Origin: Sva-07 sp963728195
GTDB taxonomy: Bacteria > Actinomycetota > Acidimicrobiia > Acidimicrobiales > Ilumatobacteraceae
DNA: 64,000 nt
Assembly (NCBI GenBank): GCA_963728195.1
Contig: CAVSIX010000005.1
Location: 1-64,000 of the forward strand
Reading direction: 5' to 3'
This document shows, piece after piece, positions 7,156-17,191 of the stretch. The position numbers and the translations under genes were made by a program. How positions within the stretch are numbered: position 1 is the stretch's first letter; each line of letters starts with the position of its first letter. The notes under the pieces are model-generated. The model was not told the DNA's origin, did no database searches, and saw only the letters and a program-made list of their open reading frames with translations.

Positions 7156-8095
7156 GTGCTGCGTCCAGACCGCGCAGCTCTGCGTGATCGTCGCCGTCAT
7201 CGTCTCGAGTCCGGGCGGGGTGCGCAGCAGACGCACGGGCACGGCTTCGGCGACCGCCGCCGCGTGCTCGAACGCCTGGCGGGTGATCGACGTCGGTTCG
7301 TCGGCGAGGTGGAAGGCATGCTCGGTGAGTGCGGTGATGCTCGCCGGCGAAGCCCAGTCGCCGTGACGCACGGCGCGTTCGCCGTCGTCGCCGCGCTCGA
7401 CGCAGGTAGATGCACCCGATCGGCGACCGGGCCGGGGGCCATCCGCAGCGTGGTGCCGTCGACCGGATAGCGGTGCTTCGGGTGGTCCTTCGCCATCGGC
7501 CGTCCCTCGGACGAGTCCAGGCACGACGGCCTCGGCGGAATCGGGGAGCAGGCGCACCCCCGAATACCCGGGAACGGCCAGCCACACGCCATCGGTCTCG
7601 AGCACCCGCACGCCGTCGTCGTCCAACAGCGGCCATCCCGTCGCCGCCAACGCCGTCGCCAGCGTGCTCTTGCCCGTGCCGGACGGGCCGAGGAACAGGT
7701 GGGCCCGGCCGCTCGGGCCGACCACGCCGGCCGCGTGCAGCATCAGGTCGCCCCGCAGCGCCACGAGCCTCGGCAGGATGTGATCGAGCAGGAGATGGGC
7801 CACCAGATCGGCGTCGTCGGTCTCGTCGGCTCGCAGCGTCACGTGGGTACGGCTCAGCTCGAACGTCGCCCACCCCGGGAACTCGACGATCACGTTGCTC
7901 GCCCACCCAGTGCTCGAAGCACCACGGATCGTCCGGGTCGTCGGTTCGCGTGTGGCGAGCCAGCGGGATGGGTTCGGTTGTCAACGCCAGCCGAAACTCC
8001 ACGTCGACGGGGCCCGGCTCCGTCTCGGGAATCGGCAGCAGCGCCGGGCTCGACATCCGCAAGCCGTGCACCAGATAGTGATGCAGCCCGGCCAT
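7148..8095 (-). CDS. HPr-kinase-like P-loop kinase (arm 2, full length)
   Basis: About 315 aa from ATG 8095 (MAGLHHYLVHGL). The N-terminal part has WVGEQRD then VIVEFPGWATFELSRTHVTL, joined by a frameshift near 7890. The kinase core has LGPSGTGKSTLATALAATGW and LLDDDGVRVLETDGVWLAVP. Another frameshift lies near 7460-7500. Inferred role: ATP-dependent phosphorylation of the lasso peptide or precursor, as characterised for HprK-like kinases of Paenibacillus-type lasso clusters. Which residue would be modified is unclear, because this core does not end in Ser. The first 270 bp lie outside the visible mirror repeat only because the window cuts the other arm. Confidence 0.75.
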   Translation of the reverse strand: MAGLHHYLVHGLRMSSPALLPIPETEPGPVDVEFRLALTTEPIPLARHTRTDDPDDPWCFEHWVGEQRDRRVPGVGDVRAEPYPRDAASRRDRRRRSGGPSPARSHPAEARGAAGRPDAARGRRGRPERPGPPVPRPVRHGQEHAGDGVGGDGMAAVGRRRRAGARDRWRVAGRSRVFGGAPAPRFRRGRRAWTRPRDGRWRRTTRSTAIRSTAPRCGWPPARSPIGCIYLRRARRRRRTRRASRRLGFAGEHHRTHRACLPPRRRTDVDHPPGVRARGGGRRSRARASAAHPARTRDDDGDDHAELRGLDAALS

Positions 8096-8183
8096 AGCCG
8101 CGAACGATACCGAATGCAATGCACCTCGGATTCTCCGGGGTGCGCCTCCAACGAGAGCACCCGTCAGTAACATCTCGTGTCCT

Positions 8184-9757
8184 ATGGCTGGCGAGAACGA
8201 GGAGATGACGCTGCGCGAGTACGCCAGCATCGTGGCGCGCCGCAAGTGGATCGTCATCTTCGCCGTCGTGATCGCGACCGTCGATCGCGATCGCTCTCAC
8301 CTCCCTGCAGACGCCGATCTACTCCGCCTCGTCCGACGTGCTCGTCCAGCCACGCGGGCAGGACGGGTTCTTCGAGAATCAGGATCAACTACGTCGACTC
8401 CGACCGGGCGATCGAGACCGAGATCCAGGTGATCGAGGGGCAGGAGGTCAGCCAGCGGGTGCAGGACGATCTCGGCCTGGCCGACGCCGCCACCCGGCGC
8501 CAGCGCCGCGCGCGGTCGGCACCACCGACGTCGATCTCCATCACCGTCGTCGACGCCAACGCGACCAACGCAGCCACCCTTGCCAACGCCTACGCCGTCG
8601 CGTACATCGACGTGCGGCGCGAGCAGGCCGTCAACGAACTCCTCGCCGTCAGCACCGAGGTGCAGGCCGCCATCGACGACCTCCAGGCCGAACTCGACGC
8701 GCTCGCCGACGACGACCCTCGACGCCCCGCACTGGTCAATCAGCTTGTCGAACTTCAACACCACGCTCGACCAACTCCGGGTCGACGCCGCGCTGCGCAC
8801 CGGTGGCGTGGCGGTCATCAAGTCGGCCGACGGTTCCGACGGTGCCGATCGAGCCGACGCCGACGCGCACGGCCGTCCTCGCCGCCGTCGTCGGGCTGCT
8901 GATCGGTCTCGGCGCCGCGTTCCTGCTCGACTACCTCGACGACAAGGTCCGTTCCGAGGACGACCTCGAGGCGTTGGTCGACAAGCCGGTGCTCGCCGTC
9001 GTCCCGGTCGACCCGCCGCCCGACAATCGACCGATCGCCATCAGCGAGCCCGGCCACGTCGCCGTCGAGGCCTACCGCGGGCTGCGCACCAACGTGCAGT
9101 TCCTCGGGCTCGACCGACCGATCAGCGTGATCCAGATCACCAGCTCGATGGCCGGCGAGGGCAAGACCACCACGTCGGCGAACCTTGCCGTCGTGCTCGC
9201 GCAGGCCGGCCACCGCGTCGCCCTGGTCGACGCCGACCTTCGCCGGCCCCGCATGCATCGAGGTGTTCGGCGTGCCACAGTCGCCGGGGTTCACCGACCT
9301 GCTGCTCGGCGCGGACGCCAAGGACGTCGTCACCCACGTCGACATCGACGGCGGCCACTCGCCTGAGCGTGTACCCGTCCGGAGCGGTTCCGTCGAACCC
9401 GAGCGAGCTCCTCAGCGGGCGACGCGATCCAGCAAGCTGCTCGCCGAGATGGGTGCGCACTACGACTACGTCGTCGTCGACTCCGCTCCGATCCTGCCGG
9501 TCTCCGACTCGGTCGCGCTGTCGGCAGCCGTCGACGGCGTCCTCGTCGTCGCCCAGGCGGGCCGGGTGTCCGACGACGACGTGGTCGGCACCGTCGAACG
9601 CCTCGTACGGGTCTCGGCGCCGATCCTCGGGCTGGTGCTGAACCAGGCATCGAAGTCGGTGGCGAGCGGCGGCTACGCCTACGCCTACGGCGGCTACGCC
9701 GGCCCGCACCGCTCCGCCGGCGATGACACCGGTGAGAACCTGCCGTCCGAACGATGA
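8184..9757 (+). CDS. Polysaccharide chain-length/tyrosine autokinase fusion (Wzz-CpsD type)
   Basis: About 525 aa when at least six indels are repaired. It opens with MTLREYASIVARRKWIVIFA, a Wzz domain with a first membrane helix, followed by a periplasm-facing coiled region and a second helix AVLAAVVGLLIGLGAAFLLD. The kinase domain has Walker A SSMAGEGKTTTSANLA (about residue 322), Walker A-prime VALVDADLRRP and Walker B YDYVVVDSAPIL. The C-terminus carries the tyrosine cluster GGYAYAYGGYAG typical of autophosphorylated BY-kinases. In actinobacteria the two halves are commonly fused. It regulates export and chain length of a surface polysaccharide. A frameshift at 9755 may hide a 30-residue tail that ends in an ATGA overlap with the next gene at 9851. 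Confidence 0.88.
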
Positions 9758-9864
9758 CGTGCTGGCCGACTTCGCCGACGGTGTCGACGAGACCGCAGCG
9801 AGCGGCGTCGAGCGCGAACGGGTGACAGACGGCGGCGCGACCGCCACACCATGACCTCGGCGTT

Positions 9865-12079
9865 ATGACCGGAGAGGAACGCTTCGTTCGCCGGAACCGA
9901 GTCGACGAGCGGATAGCCGTCGCGATCGCGGTCGCTTCGGGCTTTCGTGGCCGTCCTCGCCGGTGCGAGCCCGACCGGATCGACGGTCGTCGACGCGCTG
10001 CTGGTGTTCCTCGTCGGCCGGCGTCGTCACGTGGGCGTCGGCTTCGGCTCCCTGGTGGGCGCCAGCGGCCGCTGCAGGGATCGGTGCAGTCATCGCACTG
10101 GATCCGGTCGTGGCGCTGATCGGTGCGTTCGGGTTCGTTGCCGGGCTCGCCATCGGTGTCCGCCAGCGCGATCAGAGCGAACTCCGCGCGATCGTCGGCG
10201 CCGTCGCCGTCAATGTGCTCTTGCGGTCGGAACTCGACGGGTTCTTCGGGCTGTCGGCGATCATCGGCATCGCCACCTGTCTTGCACTGCTCGTGCTCGG
10301 CGTGCGTCGGCGGCCCTCGAAGATCAGGCGGATCGGCTGGATCACCATGGCGTCGGTCGGTGGGTTCGTCGGGGTGGCGCTCCTCGGCGCTCGGACTGGC
10401 GGGCGCATCGTCCCGTACCGATCTCTCCACGAGGTTCGCAGCTTGCCGAACAGGCCATCACCACGCTGAACAACGGCGACTACGAGGAGGCCGCATCGCT
10501 GTTCTCGCAGTCGTCCAATGCGTTCGCCGCCGCCGACCGCCGCCTCGGCGGCCCACTCGCGCTGCCGAGCACGCTCATCCCGGGCGTGGCGCAGAACGTT
10601 CGTGCGGGAGCCGACCTCGCCGGCGGCGCCGCCTCGGTGACCAACGACGCCGCCGAAGCGCTCGGCTCGATCGATCCGTCGACGCTGGCGGTCGTCGACG
10701 GCGCCATCGACGTCGATGCGGTCGCTGCCGTGGAAGCGCCACTCCTGCAGGTCGAACAAGCGCTTGTCGACCTGCGTGCCGTGTCGGACGTCCGTCGGAT
10801 CGCCCTGGCTCGATCGGGCCCGTGCAGGACGAACTCGCCGACCTCGACGGCGACTCGACGACAACGAACCCCGGCTGACCAACGCCATCGACGCCGTTCG
10901 GCTCGCCCCGCAGATGCTCGGCGCCGACGGCGAACGTCGCTACCTGATGCTGTTCACAACCCCGGTCGAAGCACGGGGCGTCGCCGGGTTCATCGGCAAC
11001 TACGCCGAGATCACCGTCGACGACGGCCAGATCGACGTCACCGAGTTCGGCCGTCGCTCCGACCTCGAAGATGTCGTTCGCGAGGGGGGAGCGAGGTGCG
11101 AGCGGCTGCCCCGAGGAACTGCTCACCCGCTACGGCCGTTTCGGTCTCGACATCGGGCCGGACGGCGGTGCCATTCCGACCGTGTGGGCGAACCTGACGT
11201 TCCCGGCCCACTTTCCCTACGTCGCCGAAGCCGCCCAGAGTCCTGTACCCCCAGAGCGGGGGCGACCCGATCGATGGCGTGATCGTGCGTCGACCCCTAC
11301 GTCGATCGAAGCGTTGATGGCATACACCGGCCCCATCGAGGTGCCGGAACTCGGTGTGACGGTCGCGCCCGACAACGCGGCGAAGTTCATCCTGGAAGAC
11401 CAGTACGTCCTCGCCGGTGACGACGCCAATCCCGACCGCATCGACGCGCTCCAGACCCTCGGCGAGGGGGTGATCGAAGAGCTGCTCACCGGTTCGCTGC
11501 CCGAACCGGCGATCCTCGCTCGTGATCTGGGGCCCCTCGCCGCCGAGCAGCGCCTGATGATGTGGACCGACGATCCTGACGAACAGGCACTCCTGGATCG
11601 CACCGGGCTGCTCGGCGCACTGCCGGAGCGCTGGTGACGACGCCGGGTTCAGCGTGTTCGTGGCGAACACCGGCGAGAGCAAGATCGACCTCTATCTCGA
11701 ACGAGACGTCGATGCTCGGATCGAGACGGACGAAGCGGGCAACCGGCGACTCGTCGCCGATGTCACGCTCACCAACACGGCGCCGGCCGACGGGCTGCCC
11801 CGCTACGTGATCGGCAACGGATTCGATCTTCCGGTTGGCTCGAGCAGTCTCTTCGTGAGCTTCTACGGGCCCCCTACTCTCGAGACGATCACCAGGAACG
11901 GGGAATCGATCGGCGTCACGCCGCTCAGCGAAGCGGGTTGGATGGCATATGGCACCGACGTGATGCTCGTTTCCGGTGAGTCCGTCGAATATCACCTCGA
12001 ATTCGCGCTCCCGCCAGCGGGCGCGCAAGCCGATGAACTCGTCGAATGGGTGCAGCCTCTCGCCGACCGAAAACCTTGA
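9865..12079 (+). CDS. DUF4012 multi-domain membrane protein
   Basis: About 735 codons, broken by roughly eight indels (near 9945, 10020, 10400, 10800, 11090, 11245, 11290 and 11635). The N-terminal ~190 residues are strongly hydrophobic (FVAVLAGASPTGSTVV, ALIGAFGFVAGLAIGV, ASVGGFVGVALLGA). The large exported part contains the DUF4012 core with RYLMLFTTPVEARGVAGFIG and YPQSGGDPIDGVI. DUF4012 proteins are found in actinobacterial exopolysaccharide loci, and the tyrosine kinase immediately upstream fits that. The biochemical role is unknown. The start is uncertain between ATG 9851 (overlapping the kinase stop) and 9865. Confidence 0.82.
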
Positions 12080-12156
12080 GGCATGTCTTCCCATCATGGA
12101 CACATGCCTGGATCCTCGGTTAGGGTCCAGGCAATCTCGAAAGGATGCCGTTCCAC

Positions 12157-12646
12157 ATGAAAAAGGTTGCACTCGCTCTGATGGCTTCAGCCATGGTGCT
12201 CTTCGGTCTCGCGGCGCCTGCGGCTGCGCAAACGACTCCGTCTCCATACGGTGGAAGCAGCGTGACGGCGATCGGTCTCTCCCTCGGCGGCCCGCCCCGG
12301 CGGCCCGGTGGTGGTGACGGTCTCCAGTTGTGCGGCGAACTCGCCGGTGCTCGTCGTCTTCAACGGTGCGACCTCCACGGTGACGGCCGACGCCAGCGGG
12401 AACGCCACGGCGAACGTCACGGCACCCAGCGCTGCCGGCACCTATCCCGGCACGGCAACGTGTGGCGACGTCGTCGCCAGCTTCTCCGTCGTCGTGGCTG
12501 CGCCGACGACTCCGCCCGGCGGTCTGCCGGCAACCGGCTCGGGTGGCATCGACACGACGACCGGTATTGCGATGGGCCTGCTGGCCGTCGGACTCGGCCT
12601 GTTCGGCGTGACGCTGGTGCGCCGTCGCCAGACCGCTGTCGCCTGA
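12157..12646 (+). CDS. Exported LPxTG-like wall-anchored protein
   Basis: About 160 aa with one frameshift near 12290. The start ATG 12157 follows an AAAGGA ribosome site. A signal peptide is clear (KKVALALMASAMVLFGLAAP, cleavage near AAA-Q). The mature part is small, Ser/Thr/Ala-rich and contains two Cys. It ends in LPATGSGG, a membrane helix (AMGLLAVGLGLFGVTLV) and RRRQ, the classic sortase sorting signal. It lies directly downstream of the polysaccharide genes. Function beyond surface display is not apparent. Confidence 0.82.
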
Positions 12647-12680
12647 CACCACGCACCACCGATCATTCCTTCTCCGACGA

Positions 12681-12705
12681 GAGCGTCGCCTTCGGGTGGC
12701 GCTCT
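12681..12705 (+). terminator. Intrinsic terminator-like hairpin
   Basis: A 10-bp stem GAGCGTCGCC / GGTGGCGCTC, allowing two G-T pairs, closes a TTCG tetraloop and is followed by TTGT. It sits 34 bp after the sorting-signal gene, where a terminator is expected. Confidence 0.65.
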
Positions 12706-12845
12706 TGTCGCGTCGTGGCCGAGTTCGCAGGCGCATGCAGGCAGTTGCGCTTGCCGCATGATGGCGGGTTTTGTCGCATGCGGCATGTCCCCGGCGACAT
12801 GCCGAAATCTGAAGCCTGAGCCGGCGCACGTGCGAACATGCCTCG

Positions 12846-14300
12846 GTGAGTTCGATGCCCGACACGCCGCAGCAGCGGGTGCTCGACCTGTGGCTCGCGC
12901 TGCTGGCGGGCGAGCGGATCTGGCACGACGGGCCGATCCAGCCCGGTCCGCGCGAGCGGATCTCGGCCGGGTTCGCGCTGGTCGGGGCGGCGTGCACGGT
13001 GACGGTGATCTGGGTGGCGGTCAGCGTGCGCTTCGATCCGTGGGACGTCGAGGTGATCACCGCCCGCCGTACTGCCGTCCTCGCATTCGCCGCCGCGGCC
13101 ACGATCGCCGCGTTCGTGCTCGGCGTGCGCTACCAGCGGATCCTGCGTGGGCACGAGGCCGCCGGCCGCCCGCTGTGGTTCGAGCTGACGTGGCGATCAA
13201 TTGCCTTCCTGACGCTCACCGCCGTGCTCGCCGGGGTGCTTCCGCGGGGACACACGCCCGCCGTCGTGCCGCTCGGCGTGCTCGCCGGCGCCGACGCCGC
13301 ACTCACGCTGTGGGCACTCGGCGTCACCCCGCAGGCACGGCTGTGGCTGAAGCGGTTCCTCCTCGGACCCGTGCACTTCGGTGTGCTCGGGGCGCTGCTC
13401 GCGGTCACGGCGTTCGGCGATTCGCTGCCGACGCTGCGCACGCTCGTCGGCCTCTACGCCGCGATGTGGACCGGGCTGATCGTGGCGGGGCTCACCCTGG
13501 TGGCGATCAACCGGCTGAGCCTGGCCGTCGACGAGCGTGTCGCCGAGGAGGGCAGCGACGTGCTCGCCCGCGAGCGGGCACGGCGCGCCCACTGGCTGCA
13601 CGACGACATCCTCAGCGAGGTGCATCTCGCATCACTGCGCATCTCGTCGGGCACCGCCACTCCCGATGAGATCAACGCCGAGCTGCTCGACCTCGACCAC
13701 CGGCTGCGGATGCGCCAGCTCGACGACATGATGAGCGCCGGCGAACCACGCATCTACGAGATCCTCCAGCCGCAGCTGCGCCGGGCCCAGAGCCTCGGGA
13801 TCCGCCTCGACCGGGTGCCGACCCACGAGGTCACCCACCTCCAGGTCGACGAGCAGTGCGGCCGGCTGCTCAACCGGGCGGTGTCGCTGCTGACGTCGAA
13901 CGCGATCAACGCCGGCGCCACCCGCCTGGCGATCGACCTGCAGGCGATCGACGGCGGCACCCGCCTGGAGCTGCGCATCACCGACGACGCCGGCGGCTTC
14001 GACCTCGCCGCCGTGCCCGACGGTCGCGGGTTGAGCAGCCTGATCGACCAGCTCGGCGTCGGCGCCGTCCAGCGCTACGACGCCCCCGGCGGCTCGATGA
14101 TGGTCGTCACCGTGCCCCGCCGCTCGACCGACCCGACCCCGCCCCCGACACCCGCAGCGGCCGACGCCGCCTCCGGCGACGCCGACGCCGACGACGACTC
14201 CGCAGCGCGACGACGACCGCCCGCACGACGACGACCTGCCCGGTGGCGATCGGGGCTCGGACCGCCAGCGGGCGCACACTCCGTATCAACACGACCGTAG
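12846..14300 (+). CDS. Membrane sensor histidine kinase
   Basis: 484 aa from GTG 12846, intact. About six membrane helices span residues ~45-215 (for example AVLAFAAAATIAAFVLGV). Then comes a dimerisation segment with ARRAHWLHDDILSEVHL (phospho-acceptor His about residue 252) and an HATPase domain with LLTSNAINAGATRL (N box) and DDAGGFDLAAVPDGRGLSSL (G boxes). The last ~60 residues are low-complexity Pro/Ala/Asp/Arg and may reflect a late frameshift or a true tail. It is followed 12 bp later by its response regulator. No extracellular ligand domain is evident, so sensing is likely within the membrane. Confidence 0.88.
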   Translation: MSSMPDTPQQRVLDLWLALLAGERIWHDGPIQPGPRERISAGFALVGAACTVTVIWVAVSVRFDPWDVEVITARRTAVLAFAAAATIAAFVLGVRYQRILRGHEAAGRPLWFELTWRSIAFLTLTAVLAGVLPRGHTPAVVPLGVLAGADAALTLWALGVTPQARLWLKRFLLGPVHFGVLGALLAVTAFGDSLPTLRTLVGLYAAMWTGLIVAGLTLVAINRLSLAVDERVAEEGSDVLARERARRAHWLHDDILSEVHLASLRISSGTATPDEINAELLDLDHRLRMRQLDDMMSAGEPRIYEILQPQLRRAQSLGIRLDRVPTHEVTHLQVDEQCGRLLNRAVSLLTSNAINAGATRLAIDLQAIDGGTRLELRITDDAGGFDLAAVPDGRGLSSLIDQLGVGAVQRYDAPGGSMMVVTVPRRSTDPTPPPTPAAADAASGDADADDDSAARRRPPARRRPARWRSGLGPPAGAHSVSTRP

Positions 14301-14312
14301 GGAGACCATCGG

Positions 14313-15029
14313 ATGAGTTCACTGCTTCTCGTCGAGGACGCCGCCGCCCTCGCCGAACTGTTCGCCGACGTGCTGCGCAACCGCCAGGGCCACGAGGTGC
14401 AGGTGTGCGTCGCCGTCGAGGACGTCGAGTTGATGCTCGACGCCGGACCGTTCGACCTGGCGATCGTCGACCTGTCGTTCCCGCAGGAGCAGGCGACCGG
14501 GCTGGATGCACTCGTCGAGATCCACGCCGCCGACCCCGAGACGAAGCTGGCGATCATGACCCAGGGCGACGGCTGGGTCGCCGACCTCCTGCGCGACGCG
14601 TGGGACCTGCTGCCGATCGCCAGCATCATCTCCAAGACCGCCCCGCTCGACTACCAGCTCGACATGATCACCGCCGTGCTCGACGGCGACCCGGTGGCGA
14701 TCGACCCCGCCATCCAGCCGCTGATCCCGTCGCAGCGCAACCCGCTGCGCACGCCCGAGCGGTTCGGGCGCCTCATCCAGCACCAGGGCCACGCCAAGGT
14801 GTGGAACGTGCTGATGCGGCGCGACCTCGACGCCACCTACAAGCACGTCGCCGACGCCACCGGCCTCAAGCTCAACACGGTCAAGAACTACCGCACCCAG
14901 TTGCTCAGCGAGCTGCACGTGCACGGCCTCGACGACCCGAGCCTGCGCCAGATGCAGGAGTTCGCGTGGCGGTGCCGGTCGTTCCTGCGGCCCCACGTCG
15001 ACCGGGCGCTCGGAGGGAACGCTGCGTGA
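14313..15029 (+). CDS. Response regulator with receiver and HTH output domains
   Basis: 238 aa, intact. The receiver has the acidic pair ED at residues 8-9, phospho-acceptor Asp53 in LAIVDLSF and a conserved Lys near residue 108 (ISKTAP). The C-terminal part contains ATYKHVADATGLKLNTVKNYR, a LuxR/sigma-4-like helix-turn-helix, then a helical tail. Its stop overlaps the next gene by GTGA. With the upstream kinase it forms a two-component system. Targets are unknown; the nearest candidates are the surface-polysaccharide genes upstream. Confidence 0.88.
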   Translation: MSSLLLVEDAAALAELFADVLRNRQGHEVQVCVAVEDVELMLDAGPFDLAIVDLSFPQEQATGLDALVEIHAADPETKLAIMTQGDGWVADLLRDAWDLLPIASIISKTAPLDYQLDMITAVLDGDPVAIDPAIQPLIPSQRNPLRTPERFGRLIQHQGHAKVWNVLMRRDLDATYKHVADATGLKLNTVKNYRTQLLSELHVHGLDDPSLRQMQEFAWRCRSFLRPHVDRALGGNAA

Positions 15030-15388
15030 TCCGCAATCCGCTGGTGCGTGCCGCCCTCGGGCTGCTGGTCGGCTTCGTGGGGGCGTTCGTCGTCATCCAG
15101 GCGGTCGATCGGCTCGGGCCCAGCGCCCGCGCCAACGCCCAGGTGGAGGTGGTGGTCGGCGTCCCCGACCTGAGCGGCTACTGCACCCGCGACCACGACG
15201 GCCTGCTGCCGCTGCTGGTGTCGCCCGACCCCTACGGGTGGGAGTGTGCGGGCCCGATCTCCAACGTGTGGACGAGCACCCCGATCGACTTCGACGCCGT
15301 GTGCCGCTGGCAGCACGACGAGCGTGCCCGCGCCGTGCTCGTCGACCCCGACCGCCCCGAAGGCTGGCGCTGCGTCACCGACGTGTGA
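15026..15388 (+). CDS. Small membrane-anchored extracytoplasmic protein of the two-component operon
   Basis: 120 aa from GTG 15026, translationally coupled to the response regulator by a 4-bp GTGA overlap. One N-terminal helix (ALGLLVGFVGAFVVIQAV) is followed by a ~90-residue outside domain with four cysteines (YCTRD, ECAGP, VCRWQ, RCVTD), so two disulfides are possible. I do not recognise the family. The operon position suggests an accessory or feedback protein for the histidine kinase. Confidence 0.75.
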   Translation: MIRNPLVRAALGLLVGFVGAFVVIQAVDRLGPSARANAQVEVVVGVPDLSGYCTRDHDGLLPLLVSPDPYGWECAGPISNVWTSTPIDFDAVCRWQHDERARAVLVDPDRPEGWRCVTDV

Positions 15389-15392
15389 CCAA

Positions 15393-15427
15393 CCCTGTCC
15401 TTCGGGGTCGGGTCCGAAAAGACAGGG
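15393..15427. repeat. Family C palindromic repeat, copy 1
   Basis: Arms CCCTGTC and GACAGGG enclose the family C core TTCGGGGTCGGGTCC. It lies 5 bp after a stop codon and next to copy 2, so the pair may also end transcription of both convergent operons. Confidence 0.8.
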
Positions 15428-15436
15428 TCTGTCGGT

Positions 15437-15467
15437 CCTGTCTGGGGTCGGGTCCGGAAAGACAGGG
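15437..15467. repeat. Family C palindromic repeat, copy 2
   Basis: Arms CCTGTCT and AGACAGG around GGGGTCGGGTCCGG. A direct repeat of copy 1, located just before the 3' end of the solute-binding gene on the other strand. Confidence 0.8.
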
Positions 15468-15473
15468 TGGCGG

Positions 15474-17043
15474 TCAGTCGGTGCTGCCGTAGGCCTGGTC
15501 GTAGGCGTCGAGCGCGGCGCGGGCGGTCGCTTCCGCGGCGCGGAGTTGTTCGGCGGGGTCCTGGTCGGCGTCGATCGTCACCGACGCCGCCACCTCGAGG
15601 GCCCGCTGCACCTCCACCATCGGACCCACCTGGAGCCCGGTTGCGGCGCTGGTCGCCGGCATCGCCGCGAGCTGCTCGTAGCCGGCACGCAGGGCGGGCT
15701 CGTCCTCCCAGCTCGCCGCCGTCACCGGTGAGGCGGCCGCCCGAGCGGTGGTCGGCACGTAGCCGGTGAACGCCGCCAGCGCGGCGACCCGCTCCGGTTG
15801 GATCAGCCAGTCGACCAGCGTCCACGCCGCACCGACCTGGGCGGCGTCGTCCTGATCGAGGAGCCACCACGAACCTCCGCCCACCAGACCACCGGGCGCG
15901 TTGCCGGGCAGCGGCGCGGCGCCGACCTCGATGCCCGCGCCGATCAGGCCGCTCTCGACGATCCGGATCGCATCGCCGATCGACGCCGACGTGTGCAGCG
16001 TCAACCCGCTCGGTGCCTCTGCGTTGGCGAGCTGCAGCAGGTCGTCGCGACCGCTCTGGTTGATCCCCGCCCACAGGATGTAGCCCTCGCGCTGCAGCAC
16101 CCGGAACCGCTCGAGCGTGGCGACCGAGCTCGGATCCTCGAACTCGACGCCGGTGATCGCCGTGCCCTTGCGACCGTTCTCCGGCGTCACCAGCAGGCGA
16201 CCCTCCTGGGCCGCCGCCTGCTCGACCAGCCAGCTCGCCGCCCGGTCGTACAGCACCATGCCGGTCGCCGCCGCGCCCGAATCGCGCAGTTGGCGCACCG
16301 CCGCTTCGAGCTCGTCGAACGTCGCCGGCGGATCGTCGGGATCGAGGCCCGCCGCACGCCACAGCTTGCGGTCGTACATCATCACCGGCGTGCTGACGTT
16401 GTACGGGGCGGCGACGAGCGAGCCGTCGACGGTGTAGGTGGCTTCGATGATCGGCAGCAGGTCGTCGAGCGCCTCGGGCGTCTCGCCGCCGGTGCACTCC
16501 GACGGCGGCACGAACAGCCCCGAGTCGTACTGCAGGCGCACCGACGAGTTCGACCCCATGAAGACGTCGGGACGATCGGCCGGATCGAGCGCCGCCAGCT
16601 GCATCGATGCCGTCGGTGTAGCTGCCGTCGAAGCCGGTCGCCTCGACGTCGATGTCCGGATGCTCGGCCTCGAACTCGGCGATCAGCTCGTCGAACCATC
16701 CGACGACGTCGCCGTCGAGCCCGTGCCACACCCGCAGCGTGGTGACGCCGTCGGCGCCGGTGCCGGGATCCGACGCGTCCGCGGGCGCGCAACGCGAGGC
16801 GGGCGGATCGGTCGTGGTGGCCGTCGTGGCGGTGGTGGCCGTGGTTGCCGCTGCGTCGGTGGTGGCAGCTGCCGTGGCTGCCGCTGCCGGGTCGGTCTGG
16901 TCGACGGCGGAGTCGGCCGGGGCGGCACCGTTGGCGCCGGGGGTCGTGCCGTCGCTGGATGCACAGGCAGCGAGGCTCGTGAGCGTTGCGGCGGCCAACA
17001 GGCCGGCAGCCCATCGTCGAGGCGGTGTCATTCCAGTACGCAA
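15474..17043 (-). CDS. Extracellular solute-binding lipoprotein (family 1, sugar-type)
   Basis: About 520 aa with one frameshift near 16605-16620. The signal peptide ends in a lipobox, LTSLAACASS. A long Thr/Ala linker precedes the binding domain, which begins TTLRVWHGLDGDVVGWFDEL and includes FMGSNSSVRLQYDSGLFVPP and AAPYNVSTPVMMYDRKLWRA, as in UgpB/MalE-like proteins. Such proteins feed a sugar ABC importer, but no permease or ATPase gene lies nearby, so it is an orphan here. Start at 17043 (MRTGMTPP) or 17031 (MTPPRR). Confidence 0.85.
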
Positions 17044-17191
17044 GCTGGGGTCTGGCGTTGCCGCACGTCCTGCACACTAAACGGCGAAGCCCCCGGAGTT
17101 CCGGCGTCACCGACAACTCGTGTGAGCGCTGTTCCGTTCCGGTCCGAGCGTCGCCCACTGAGGGTCCGTGGAAACGAACTACGATTCGCCG

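Larger units (their letters stand above)
3918..7821 (-). repeat. Arm 2 of large inverted duplication
   Basis: Reverse complement of 1-3870. The similarity is visible up to at least 7821, where the counterpart runs off the window start. Gene order from the centre outwards is cyclase fragment, B2, precursor, B1, exporter and kinase. Reading frames are longer here than in arm 1. Because differences between arms fall mainly on third codon positions, both arms appear to have evolved under protein-level selection. Confidence 0.93.

Noticed and set aside
1..7821. Simple fold-back (template-complement) read artefact as full explanation of the palindrome
   Set aside because: Differences between arms fall almost only at synonymous third positions, which random read errors would not do. 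A strain-chimera assembly is still possible and is kept as an alternative.
13856..15388. Long Arg/Pro-rich plus-strand frame covering the response regulator
   Set aside because: It is the shadow of the histidine kinase and response regulator genes; composition is typical of an off-frame in high-GC DNA.
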